Source: an uncultured Acetobacteraceae bacterium
Lineage (GTDB): Bacteria > Pseudomonadota > Alphaproteobacteria > Acetobacterales > Acetobacteraceae
Direction of reading: 5' to 3'
Length of the DNA: 8,757 bases
NCBI GenBank assembly: GCA_937930165.1
Contig: CALGVL010000126.1
Location: 1 to 8,757, forward strand
Positions 1 through 6,873 of this stretch are shown piece after piece. Below the pieces are notes generated by a model that was not told where the DNA came from, did not search any database, and was given only the letters and a program-made list of their open reading frames with translations. Position numbers and translations under genes: made by a program. Each line of letters starts with the position of its first letter. Within the stretch, counting starts at the first letter, position 1.

Positions 1-399
1 TACCAGGGCGACGCGCAATACACGGTCAGCGTGGACGGGGTGCAGGTCGGCGGCACCTTCACGGCCTCCGCCCTGCGTGGCTCCGGACAGGAGGATACCG
101 TGGTCCTCCACGGGGATTGGGGGCCGGGGGAGCACAGGGTCACGGTGGACTTCCTCAATGACCTCTGGAACGGCAGCCCGGAGGCCGACCGCAACCTCTA
201 TGTCTCGCAGGCCGAGTACAACGGCGCCTGGAGCGGCGCGCTCGGCACGGGCTGGACCGGCGGGAGCTTCACCGTGCATGGCGCCGCCTCCGCGCCGGCC
301 GAGGCCCCGGCCCCGGGTCAGGACGCGCCGGTGGACTGGGGCGCGATCGCCGCGCAGGTGCTGGCGAATTACGAAGCCACCGGCCACTGGTACCTGTGA
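1..399 (+). CDS. C-terminal part of a protein with a Ca-dependent xylan-binding-type carbohydrate-binding module (5' end outside window)
   Basis: Frame 1 is open from the first base to a TGA at 397-399, giving the last 132 residues of a longer protein. Residues 1-95 look like a beta-sandwich carbohydrate-binding module of the CBM60/CBM36-like calcium-dependent kind: VSVDGVQVGG near the start, a GEHRVTVDFLND strand at about 43-54, and DRNLYVSQAEYNG at about 63-75. An Ala/Pro-rich linker follows (about 96-111), then a short tail, DWGAIAAQVLANYEATGHWYL, at 112-132. From memory, similar tails end other alphaproteobacterial proteins with this module; its role is unknown to me. Any enzymatic domain would lie upstream of the window, so the overall function cannot be named. 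The GTG at 31 is an internal codon, not a start. The gene converges on trpE. Confidence is good for the module and low for any enzyme activity. Confidence 0.72.
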   Translation, partial: YQGDAQYTVSVDGVQVGGTFTASALRGSGQEDTVVLHGDWGPGEHRVTVDFLNDLWNGSPEADRNLYVSQAEYNGAWSGALGTGWTGGSFTVHGAASAPAEAPAPGQDAPVDWGAIAAQVLANYEATGHWYL

Positions 400-409
400 C
401 CCGCAGCGG

Positions 410-431
410 GAGGGAGGGCGCGCCCTCCCTC
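410..431. terminator. Perfect 22-bp GC-rich palindrome between convergent genes, likely bidirectional terminator
   Basis: Bases 411-420 (AGGGAGGGCG) are the exact reverse complement of 421-430, and the outer G410/C431 pair extends the palindrome. It lies in the 55-bp gap between the + strand stop at 399 and the minus-strand trpE stop at 455, where a shared terminator is expected. As RNA it forms about 9 bp of mostly G-C pairs around a GC-rich tetraloop. Neither side has a clear U-run, so it is not a textbook intrinsic terminator. It could instead act as a Rho-linked 3' stabiliser. A smaller CCCGC/GCGGG repeat at 400-410 abuts it. Confidence 0.5.
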
Positions 432-454
432 TCCCTTGCGTGGCAGGCGAGGGC

Positions 455-1960
455 CTAATGGCCCCGCCGGCCCGCCGCGAAGCGCACGGCTTCCTCGGCC
501 GCGCGGAACAAGGCGCGAGCCTTCTGCCGCGTCTCCTCGTATTCCGCCTTCGGGTCACTGTCGGCCACCACGCCGGCACCGGCCTGCACATGCATCACGC
601 CGTCCTTCACCAGCGCGGTGCGCAGCCCGATGCAGGTGTCCATGCCGCCATCGGCGCCGAAATAGCCGAAGCCGCCCGCATAGATGCCGCGGCGGGAGGG
701 CTCCAGCTCCTCGATGATCTCCATGGCGCGGACCTTCGGCGCGCCGGTCAGCGTGCCCGCGGGGAAGCCGCCCATCAGCGCATCCAGCGCGGAGAGGCCG
801 GCACGCAGCCGCCCCTGCACCTCCGAGCCTATGTGCATCACCTGGCTGTAGCGCTCGATCTGGAATTGCGAGGGGACGCGCACACTGCCGATCTCGGCGA
901 CGCGGCCCACATCGTTGCGGCCGAGGTCGAGCAGCATCAAGTGCTCCGCCCGCTCCTTCGGATCGGCCAGCAACTCGGCTTCCAGCGCCTTGTCTTCCTC
1001 CGGCGTCGCGCCGCGACGGCGGGTGCCGGCGAGCGGCCGGACGGTCACGGTGCCGTCGCGCAGCCGCACCAGGATCTCGGGCGAGGCGCCGACCGCGGCG
1101 AAGCCGCCGAAATCGAAGAAGAACAGGAAGGGCGCCGGGTTGATGCGCCGCAGCGCGCGGTAGAGCGCGAAGGGCGGCAGGGCGAAGGGGATGGAGAAGC
1201 GCTGGCTCGGCACCACCTGGAAGCAGTCGCCGGCCCGGATGTATTCCTTGGCGCGCTCCACGGCGGCGATGAATTCGGCTTCGGTGAAATTGCTCTCCGG
1301 CGCCGGGGGCGGGGGCAGGCTGACCGGCGCGGCGGGGCGCGGCAACGGCCGGTCCAGCGCCGCCTCGGCCTCGTCCAGCCTTGCCTGGGCTGCGTCCCAG
1401 GCGGCCTGAGGATCGGATTCGCCGGGCCAGACGGCGGTGCAGAGGGTCAAGCTGTCCCGCACATGGTCGAAGACCGCGACCATGGTGGGGCGCATCAGCA
1501 CCGCATCCGGGATGCCGAGCACCTCCGGCTTGGTCACCGGCAGCCGCTCCATCAGCCGCACCATGTCATAGCCGAGATAGCCGAACAGGCCAGTGGCGAT
1601 GGGCGGCAGCCCGGCGGGCAGCGGCAATTGCGTGGCGGCGATGGCGCGGCGCAGGCTATCGAGCGCGTGCCCGTCCTCCGCCACGAAGGCGTGCGGGGCG
1701 GCCAGGGCATGGCGGTTCACCTCCGCCCTTCCGTCGCGGCAGCGCCAGATGAGGTCCGGATCGAAGCCGATGGCGGAATAGCGGCCGCGGGCCGAGCCGC
1801 CTTCTACGCTTTCCAGCAGGAAGCTGTTCGGCCGCCCGGAAGCGAGCTTCAGGAAGGCGCCGACCGGCGTCTCCAGATCCGCCACCCGCTCCCGCCAGAG
1901 CACCTGGCCCGCACCGGCGGCAAGGCCCTGGGCGAAGCTGGCGAAATCGGGAGAAGGCAT
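455..1960 (-). CDS. trpE: Anthranilate synthase component I
   Basis: TrpE uses chorismate and ammonia (from the TrpG glutaminase) to make anthranilate, the first committed step of tryptophan synthesis, in the cytoplasm. The 501-residue length is normal for the family. The N-terminal regulatory domain carries LLES at 48-51, the conserved tryptophan feedback-binding element, followed by GRYSAIG (59-65). A Pro-rich linker (about 203-222) leads to the chorismate-binding domain. That domain has GASPEILVRL (291-300), RPLAGTRRRG (308-317), DLGRNDVGRV (345-354), FPAGTLTGAPKVRAMEII (399-416), DTCIGLRT (441-448) and GAGVVADSDP (461-470), all standard active-site and metal-site motifs. The ATG at 1960 is preceded on its strand by AGGAGG. 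The gene sits 22 bp behind the ppiD-like gene, so co-transcription is likely. No trpG follows within the window. Confidence 0.97.
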   Translation of the reverse strand: MPSPDFASFAQGLAAGAGQVLWRERVADLETPVGAFLKLASGRPNSFLLESVEGGSARGRYSAIGFDPDLIWRCRDGRAEVNRHALAAPHAFVAEDGHALDSLRRAIAATQLPLPAGLPPIATGLFGYLGYDMVRLMERLPVTKPEVLGIPDAVLMRPTMVAVFDHVRDSLTLCTAVWPGESDPQAAWDAAQARLDEAEAALDRPLPRPAAPVSLPPPPAPESNFTEAEFIAAVERAKEYIRAGDCFQVVPSQRFSIPFALPPFALYRALRRINPAPFLFFFDFGGFAAVGASPEILVRLRDGTVTVRPLAGTRRRGATPEEDKALEAELLADPKERAEHLMLLDLGRNDVGRVAEIGSVRVPSQFQIERYSQVMHIGSEVQGRLRAGLSALDALMGGFPAGTLTGAPKVRAMEIIEELEPSRRGIYAGGFGYFGADGGMDTCIGLRTALVKDGVMHVQAGAGVVADSDPKAEYEETRQKARALFRAAEEAVRFAAGRRGH

Positions 1961-1971
1961 CGGAATCTGGT

Positions 1972-1977
1972 CCTCCT
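1972..1977 (-). promoter_or_regulatory. Consensus Shine-Dalgarno site for trpE
   Basis: Read on the minus strand this is AGGAGG, 11 nt before the trpE ATG at 1960. It lies in the 22-bp gap after the ppiD-like stop and supports the chosen trpE start. The gap is too short for a leader peptide or attenuator, so trpE appears to be translated from the upstream gene's transcript. Confidence 0.7.
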
Positions 1978-1982
1978 GGGGG

Positions 1983-3875
1983 TTAGGGTTGGACGAGGTT
2001 ATCCACCAGGCGCGGGTTCACGCGCACATCGCTGCGGGCGCGCAGCGCGGTGAGCCATTGCGTCTCGAGATCCTGGGCCATGGCCTGCTCCACCTGGGAG
2101 CGCAGGCTGCGCAGGGCGTCCGGCTGTGCATCCGGATCGGGACGGGTGACTTCCAGCAATTGCGCCACGGCGAAGCCGTCGCGGGTTGGCGCCATGGTGG
2201 CCTCCTGCAGCTTCAGCTCGAAGACCGGCGCCAGGATTTCCTGCGGCACCGCCGCGTTCTGCCGCTGATCGCGCTGCAGCCCGCCGACCTCGCGGGAGCC
2301 GAGCCCGGCCTCCTTCGCCGCCTCGGCCAGCGGCTTGCCGCCGCGGGTTGCGGCCAGCAGGGCGGCGGCGCGCTCCTCCTGTGCCCGGCGCTTCGCATCG
2401 GTGGTCCAGGCGGCGCGGACCTCCTGCTCGACACTCTCGAAGGGGCGGAGTGCGGGCGGGATCACATCGCGCAGATCGATGGCAACGAAGCCGGCTTCGG
2501 TTTCCTGCAGCCGGGGCGCGGCGCCGCGCTCGGCGGTGAAGATGGCCTGCAGCAGGGCGGAGCGGGCGGCCTCAATCACCGGCAGCTCGACCGGCTGCCC
2601 GTCCGGGCCATGGCCGGAGGCGTCGGTGCGCACAACTTTGAAGCCGAGATTGTAGCGCTCCGCCACCTCCTGCAGCGTGGCGCCGCCGGCGAGCGCGTCC
2701 TCCACCTGGTTGGCGCGCTCGAAGGCCAGGTCGGCGGCCTTCTCCTGCGCCAGGTCGTTGCGCAGCGTCTCCCGGACCTCATCGAGACTCCTGGCATGGC
2801 CGGGCTCGATCCTCACCACCTTCAGGACGTGCCAGCCGAAGGGGCTCCGCACCGGGGCGGTGACGCCGCCGGCCGGGGTGTTGAAGGCAGCCTCGGCCAG
2901 TTCCGCCACTGGCAGGCCGGCGCGGTCCAGCAGGCCAAGCTCGACCGCCGAGCCGCCATCGGCCTGCGCCTCGGCGGCGATGTCGGAGAAGCCGGCGCCG
3001 CTGCGCCAATGCTCCGCAATCTCCTTCGCCTTGGCCTCGTCCTGCACCAGGATCTGTTGCAACTCGCGCTTCTCCGGCGTCTCGAACTGGCCGCGGCGCT
3101 GGTCGAAGGCGCTGTGCAACTCCTCCTCGGTGATCTGCACCTCGCGGGAGATGAGCTGCGCGGTCAGCACCGCCACCGCGGCTTCGCGGTATTCGGGAGA
3201 GGAGAAGCGATCAGGATTGTTCTCATGGAAGCGGCGGAGCGTGGCCTCGTCCGGCGCCGCCGGCTCCGGCGCGGCCGCGAGCGGCAGGGTGACGAGGGTG
3301 ACGGCGCGCTGCTCCTCCTGCCATTGCAGCAGGGGCTTGGCCAGGACCTCGGGCGGGCTGGCGCCGGCGCGGATGGCCATCGAGATCTGCTGCCGCGCGA
3401 GGTCGGCGCGGACCAGCGCCAGGAATTGCGGCTCGGAGAGGCCGTTGGATCGGAGGAAGTTCTCGAAGATGGCGCGGGAGAAATTGTTGTCCGGCCCCTG
3501 GAAGCCGGGGATCGAGAAGATGAATTCGCGCACCGCCTCATCCGGCACGGCGATGTGCATGCGCTCGGTCTCGGCGCGCAGCACGCGATCCATCACCAGG
3601 GAGTCCAGCGCCTGCTCGGCGATGGCGCGGCGGATGCGCGGGTCGTTCTCAAACTGGCTGCCGAGGGTGCGCTGCAGGCGCTGCATCTCCCGCCGGATCG
3701 CGTTCTGGGCATCCTCCATCTCGATCGGCTGGCCATTCACTCGGGCAACGGCGTAGTCACGGCCGAAATTCAGGACCATGTCGCCCACGCCCCAGATCCC
3801 GAAGGACAGGATCAGGACGAGGAAGAGTGCCTTGGCGATCCAGGTGGAGGCGAGGCGGCGGAGGGCGGTGAGCAT
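1983..3875 (-). CDS. PpiD-like membrane-anchored peptidyl-prolyl isomerase / periplasmic chaperone (SurA_N + parvulin-type domain)
   Basis: This 630-residue protein has the PpiD layout. A short basic N-terminus (RRLASTWIAK) precedes a single membrane helix at about 15-34. A periplasmic SurA-like N-terminal chaperone region starts at ARVNGQPI (44-51) and runs to about 170. A parvulin-like rotamase domain spans about 268-356 (ELQQILVQDE ... FGWHVLKV), followed by a second helical/beta region to the C-terminus. PpiD proteins assist folding of exported proteins near the Sec translocon. The first conserved parvulin histidine (usually in a HIL motif) is Gln here (LQQIL, 272-276), while the second (H349) is kept, so the domain may bind rather than isomerise. 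The start is the first Met before the membrane helix; its Shine-Dalgarno sequence is weak. It probably leads an operon with trpE and is divergent from tpiA. Confidence 0.9.
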   Translation of the reverse strand: MLTALRRLASTWIAKALFLVLILSFGIWGVGDMVLNFGRDYAVARVNGQPIEMEDAQNAIRREMQRLQRTLGSQFENDPRIRRAIAEQALDSLVMDRVLRAETERMHIAVPDEAVREFIFSIPGFQGPDNNFSRAIFENFLRSNGLSEPQFLALVRADLARQQISMAIRAGASPPEVLAKPLLQWQEEQRAVTLVTLPLAAAPEPAAPDEATLRRFHENNPDRFSSPEYREAAVAVLTAQLISREVQITEEELHSAFDQRRGQFETPEKRELQQILVQDEAKAKEIAEHWRSGAGFSDIAAEAQADGGSAVELGLLDRAGLPVAELAEAAFNTPAGGVTAPVRSPFGWHVLKVVRIEPGHARSLDEVRETLRNDLAQEKAADLAFERANQVEDALAGGATLQEVAERYNLGFKVVRTDASGHGPDGQPVELPVIEAARSALLQAIFTAERGAAPRLQETEAGFVAIDLRDVIPPALRPFESVEQEVRAAWTTDAKRRAQEERAAALLAATRGGKPLAEAAKEAGLGSREVGGLQRDQRQNAAVPQEILAPVFELKLQEATMAPTRDGFAVAQLLEVTRPDPDAQPDALRSLRSQVEQAMAQDLETQWLTALRARSDVRVNPRLVDNLVQP

Positions 3876-3902
3876 CGCATACCGTGCGGCGGTTCTGCCC
3901 GG

Positions 3903-3931
3903 TCCATAGCGGAGCGGGGGCCAGTTGCCAA
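3903..3931 (-). promoter_or_regulatory. Candidate sigma70-type promoter for the ppiD-like/trpE operon
   Basis: On the minus strand, TTGGCA (3931-3926) is followed after exactly 17 bp by TATGGA (3908-3903). The -35 matches five of six consensus positions and the -10 three of six. Transcription would start near 3896, leaving a leader of about 20 nt before the ATG at 3875. This is pattern recognition only. Confidence 0.45.
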
Positions 3932-3951
3932 ACCGCAGCGCGGCGGATACC
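3925..3951 (+). promoter_or_regulatory. Candidate promoter for tpiA, -35 box overlapping the divergent one
   Basis: On the + strand, TTGCCA (3925-3930) matches five of six -35 positions. A weak -10-like GATACC sits at 3946-3951 after a short 15-bp spacer. The -35 shares five of its six bases with the opposite-strand -35 of the ppiD-like operon. The -10 is poor, so the exact tpiA start site is uncertain. Confidence 0.3.
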
Positions 3952-3980
3952 GGGAACGGAACACAGAGGGAGCACGCGCC

Positions 3981-4739
3981 ATGACCCCGGGAGTTCGCCC
4001 GCTAATTGCCGGCAACTGGAAGATGCATGGGCTGCGCGCCGATGCCCTGGCCCTGGCACGGGAGGTGGCCGCTGGCGCCGAGGCGCAGGGTGCGGATCTG
4101 CTGGTCTGCCCGCCCTTCACCGTGCTGGCCGAGGTGGCGGGGGCGCTGGCCGGCGGGCGGGTGGCGGTGGGCGGACAGGATTGCCACCCCGCTGCCAAGG
4201 GCGCCCATACCGGGGATGTCTCCGCACCTATGCTGAAGGATGCGGGGGCCAGCCATGTCATCCTCGGCCATTCCGAGCGCCGGGCCGACCATGGCGAGAC
4301 GGATGCCCTGGTCCGCGCCAAGGCCGAGGCAGCGCTGGCCGCCGGCCTGACCCCCATCGTCTGCGTCGGGGAAAGCGAGGCGCAGCGCCTGGCCGGCGAG
4401 GCCGAGGCGGTGGTCACGCGCCAGCTCGATGGCAGCCTGCCGGACGGCTTCGCCGCTGCCGGAGGAGTGGTGGCCTATGAGCCGGTCTGGGCCATCGGCA
4501 CCGGCCGTACCCCGACCGAGGCGGAGATCGCCGCCATCCATGGCGCCATCCGCGCCCGGCTGCAGGCGCGCTTTGGCGCGGCGGGCGGGGGGACGCGGAT
4601 CCTCTATGGCGGCTCGGTGAAGCCCGGCAATGCCGCGGGGATCCTGGCGTTGGCCAATGTGGACGGGGCGCTGGTGGGTGGCGCCAGCCTGGTCGCCACG
4701 GATTTCCTGGCTATTGCCGGCGCCGTGCCGAAGGGCTGA
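3981..4739 (+). CDS. tpiA: Triosephosphate isomerase
   Basis: TpiA interconverts dihydroxyacetone phosphate and glyceraldehyde 3-phosphate in glycolysis and gluconeogenesis, as a cytoplasmic (beta/alpha)8 barrel dimer. The 252-residue length is typical. All key elements are present: GNWKMH with N12 and K14, the electrophilic H97 in GHSER (96-100), the general base E167 in AYEPVWAIGTG (165-175, including the mobile loop 6), YGGSVKP (209-215), and the phosphate-binding LVGG (231-234). The ATG at 3981 has a good Shine-Dalgarno sequence (GAGGGAG, 3966-3972) 8 nt upstream, and the NWK motif sits at the expected distance from it. The same frame stays open far upstream, antisense to the ppiD-like gene, but that is a GC-rich artefact. 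An AcuC-like gene follows after 22 bp, suggesting a two-gene transcript. Confidence 0.97.
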   Translation: MTPGVRPLIAGNWKMHGLRADALALAREVAAGAEAQGADLLVCPPFTVLAEVAGALAGGRVAVGGQDCHPAAKGAHTGDVSAPMLKDAGASHVILGHSERRADHGETDALVRAKAEAALAAGLTPIVCVGESEAQRLAGEAEAVVTRQLDGSLPDGFAAAGGVVAYEPVWAIGTGRTPTEAEIAAIHGAIRARLQARFGAAGGGTRILYGGSVKPGNAAGILALANVDGALVGGASLVATDFLAIAGAVPKG

Positions 4740-4761
4740 CCTCCGGCAGGGCGGGTGCCAG

Positions 4762-5991
4762 GTGGCGGAAGGGGCCGAGGGGCGCCGGCCGGTCCTGATC
4801 GGCTCGGACATCTACCGGCATTCCAGCTACGGGCCGAAGCACCCGCTGGCGATTCCGCGCGTCTCCACCACGCTCGACCTGATCCGCGCCCTGGGCTGGC
4901 TGCCGGCGGGCGCCTATCGGGACAGCCCGCGCGCCACGCCGGAGCAGCTCGCCCGCTTCCATGACCCTGCCTATATCGCGGCATTGCAACGGGCGGAGGC
5001 GACGCAGCGCGCCGATCCTGCTGACCGGGCGCGCTTCCATATCGGGGCGCATGGCAATCCGGTCTACCGAGAGATCTTCTCCCGCCCGGCCACGGGCGCC
5101 GGCGGCACCATCCTGGCGGCGCAGCTGACCGCGCGGGGTGGGGTGGTGCATGTGCCGGGTGGCGGCACGCATCACGGGCGGCCGGACCGGGCAAGCGGCT
5201 TCTGCTACCTCAACGATGCGGTGCTGGGGCTGCTGGCCTGGCTCGATCTCGGCCTGGACAACATCCTTTACGTCGATATCGACGCGCATCATGGCGACGG
5301 CGTGCAGGACGCCTTTCACGACGACCCGCGCGTCTTCACGCTAAGTGTGCATGAGGCCAGGCGCTGGCCCTTCACCGGCGCACTGGAGGACCGGGCCGGA
5401 GGCCATGCCCGCAACCTGCCCGTGCCGCCCGGCTTCAACGACAGCGAGATGTTCTGGCTGCTGCACCAGGCCATCCTGCCCATCGTCCGGTGCCTGCGGC
5501 CACAGGCCATCATGCTGCAATGCGGCGCCGATGCGCTGGAGGAGGATCCGCTCTCCCGCCTCTCGCTGTCCAACAATGCGCATTGGGGGGTGGTGCGGGC
5601 GCTGATGGGGCTCGCCCCGCGGCTGATCGTGCTGGGGGGAGGGGGCTACAATCCCTGGAGCGTCGCCCGTTGCTGGGCCGGGGTCTGGGGTGTGTTGAAC
5701 GGCTTCGAGATCCCGGAGCGCCTGCCCCCGGCGGCCGAGGCGGTGCTGCGCGGCTTGGCCTGGCACCGCGCCGCCGGGCGGAACCCGCCGGAGCACTGGT
5801 TCACCAGCCTGCGCGACCCGCCGCGCAAGGGCGTGGTGCGGGCCGAGGTGCAGCGGGTGGCGGCCGCCGCCGTAACGGGGCTGCCGGAGCCGGCCGGTCA
5901 GTCTGCCGGCAGGTCCAGCACCGCGCGGGCGAATTCCACGGGCGCCTCCTGGGGGACATTGTGGCCGGTGAACGGGATGACGCGCCTCTGA
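4762..5991 (+). CDS. Histone deacetylase-fold protein, class I / AcuC-like
   Basis: This predicted zinc-dependent deacetylase has 409 residues from a GTG start. The metal and catalytic motifs line up with class I HDACs and bacterial AcuC: GGGTHHGRPDRASGFCYLND (catalytic H137/H138), VDIDAHHGDGVQDAF (zinc ligands D174 and H176), QCGADAL (third ligand D257) and LGGGGYN (transition-state Tyr296). In Bacillus, AcuC deacetylates acetyl-CoA synthetase; in this organism the substrate is unknown, and polyamines or lysine-acetylated enzymes are alternatives. The GTG at 4762 is the last plausible start before the conserved LIGSDIYRHSSY block; a weak AGGG lies about 10 nt upstream. It follows tpiA by 22 bp. 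The C-terminal 35-40 residues look unconserved and run 94 bp into the opposite hydrolase gene, so the protein may be longer than its relatives. Confidence 0.9.
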   Translation: MAEGAEGRRPVLIGSDIYRHSSYGPKHPLAIPRVSTTLDLIRALGWLPAGAYRDSPRATPEQLARFHDPAYIAALQRAEATQRADPADRARFHIGAHGNPVYREIFSRPATGAGGTILAAQLTARGGVVHVPGGGTHHGRPDRASGFCYLNDAVLGLLAWLDLGLDNILYVDIDAHHGDGVQDAFHDDPRVFTLSVHEARRWPFTGALEDRAGGHARNLPVPPGFNDSEMFWLLHQAILPIVRCLRPQAIMLQCGADALEEDPLSRLSLSNNAHWGVVRALMGLAPRLIVLGGGGYNPWSVARCWAGVWGVLNGFEIPERLPPAAEAVLRGLAWHRAAGRNPPEHWFTSLRDPPRKGVVRAEVQRVAAAAVTGLPEPAGQSAGRSSTARANSTGASWGTLWPVNGMTRL

Positions 5992-6791
5992 TAGAAGCCT
6001 GAGAAATGCCGGGCATGGCCGGCGGAGCCTTTGAGCGGGGTGACGCCGTCGCTGGCGCCATGCGGGGCGATGGTCGGCACGGCGATGCGCGGTTGCGCCG
6101 CCAGCCGGTCCTCTATGGCCTGCAGGGCCGGATCGCCGGGCGCATAGCCGTAGCGGTGGCGGTAGGAGTGGATCACCACCTCCACGAAGTCCGGATTGTC
6201 GAAGGCAGCGGCGCTGGCTTGGAAGGTGGCCTCGCCGAAGGCCCAGTCCGGCGACCAGAGACGCCAGAGCAGGCGGCAGATCTCCCGCCGGTTGACCTCA
6301 AGCCCGGCGCGGCCGCGCTCGGTATGGAAGTAGTATTGATACCAGAGGCGGTGCTCCTGTTCCGCCGAAGCTGGGCGGGCCGAGGCAGCGATATCCTGGA
6401 TGTTGTAGCCAGTGCAGGAGACGAGGCCGGCGCAGCGCTCCGGCCAGAGGGCAGCGACGACGCAGGCCGCCCGCCCGCCCCAGTCATAGCCGGCCAGCAC
6501 CGCGCGCGGGATCGCCAGCGCGTCCAGCAGGTCGAGCAGATCCTTGCCGAGCGCCGCCTGCTGGCCGGAGCGGGGCGTGGATGAGGCGAGGAAGCGCGTC
6601 GGCCCATAGCCGCGCAGATAGGGCAGGATGCAGCGCCGCCCGGCCGCGGCCAGGATCGGCACCACCGCGTCGAAGGCGCGCGGGGCATAGGGGAAGCCGT
6701 GCAGCAGCAGCACCGGAGGGCCTTCCGGCGGGCCGGCCTCCTCACAGGCGATGTCGAGCGTGGCGGTACGGACCAGTCTGACCTGCGACAT
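5898..6791 (-). CDS. Alpha/beta-fold hydrolase, epoxide hydrolase / haloalkane dehalogenase-like (Asp nucleophile)
   Basis: This 297-residue cytoplasmic enzyme has no signal peptide. The oxyanion region is LLLHGFPYAPRAF (28-40), and the nucleophile elbow is GYDWGG with D103. An acid candidate is D248 (GASDGVTP), and the catalytic His is H277 in TGHNVP. An Asp nucleophile followed by Trp is the pattern of epoxide hydrolases and haloalkane dehalogenases rather than Ser esterases. The cap region contains WYQYYFH (150-156), with Tyr residues resembling the ring-opening tyrosines of epoxide hydrolases, so epoxide hydrolase is the better guess; the substrate is unknown. I chose the ATG at 6791 because the frame upstream is antisense to the DUF192 gene and has no family resemblance. 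No strong Shine-Dalgarno sequence is seen. The 3' end overlaps the AcuC-like gene. Confidence 0.88.
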   Translation of the reverse strand: MSQVRLVRTATLDIACEEAGPPEGPPVLLLHGFPYAPRAFDAVVPILAAAGRRCILPYLRGYGPTRFLASSTPRSGQQAALGKDLLDLLDALAIPRAVLAGYDWGGRAACVVAALWPERCAGLVSCTGYNIQDIAASARPASAEQEHRLWYQYYFHTERGRAGLEVNRREICRLLWRLWSPDWAFGEATFQASAAAFDNPDFVEVVIHSYRHRYGYAPGDPALQAIEDRLAAQPRIAVPTIAPHGASDGVTPLKGSAGHARHFSGFYQRRVIPFTGHNVPQEAPVEFARAVLDLPAD

Positions 6792-6803
6792 GGGGCGGAG
6801 TAT

Positions 6804-6859
6804 GGGCGAGGCGCATCGGGAAGGGGAGGGGGGCCTGTTGGCCGGCCTCGCCCCCGATG
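6804..6859. repeat. Two overlapping inverted repeats between divergent genes
   Basis: GGGCGAGGC (6804-6812) is exactly inverted as GCCTCGCCC (6845-6853). A second pair, CATCGGG (6814-6820) and CCCGATG (6853-6859), is interleaved, so both arms cannot be fully paired in one hairpin. A small GGCC-TGTT-GGCC hairpin (6832-6843) lies inside. The element fills the 82-bp gap between the hydrolase start (6791) and the DUF192 start (6874). It could be an operator or leader structure; no regulator is known. Confidence 0.4.
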
Positions 6860-6873
6860 GCATGGTTGGGTCC

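Noticed and set aside
1961..1982. Trp leader peptide or attenuator before trpE
   Set aside because: Only 22 bp separate the ppiD-like stop from the trpE ATG, and they hold an SD site with no Trp codons or alternative hairpins.
77..2053. 658-codon open frame on the + strand across trpE
   Set aside because: It is antisense to a clear, full-length trpE, is dominated by Arg/Ala/Gly/His as expected from a GC-rich shadow frame, and shows no recognisable domain.
1989..3980. Upstream extension of the tpiA frame, about 660 codons antisense to the ppiD-like gene
   Set aside because: TpiA homology begins at the ATG at 3981, which has a good Shine-Dalgarno sequence. The extension is a shadow of the ppiD-like gene, not a fusion domain.
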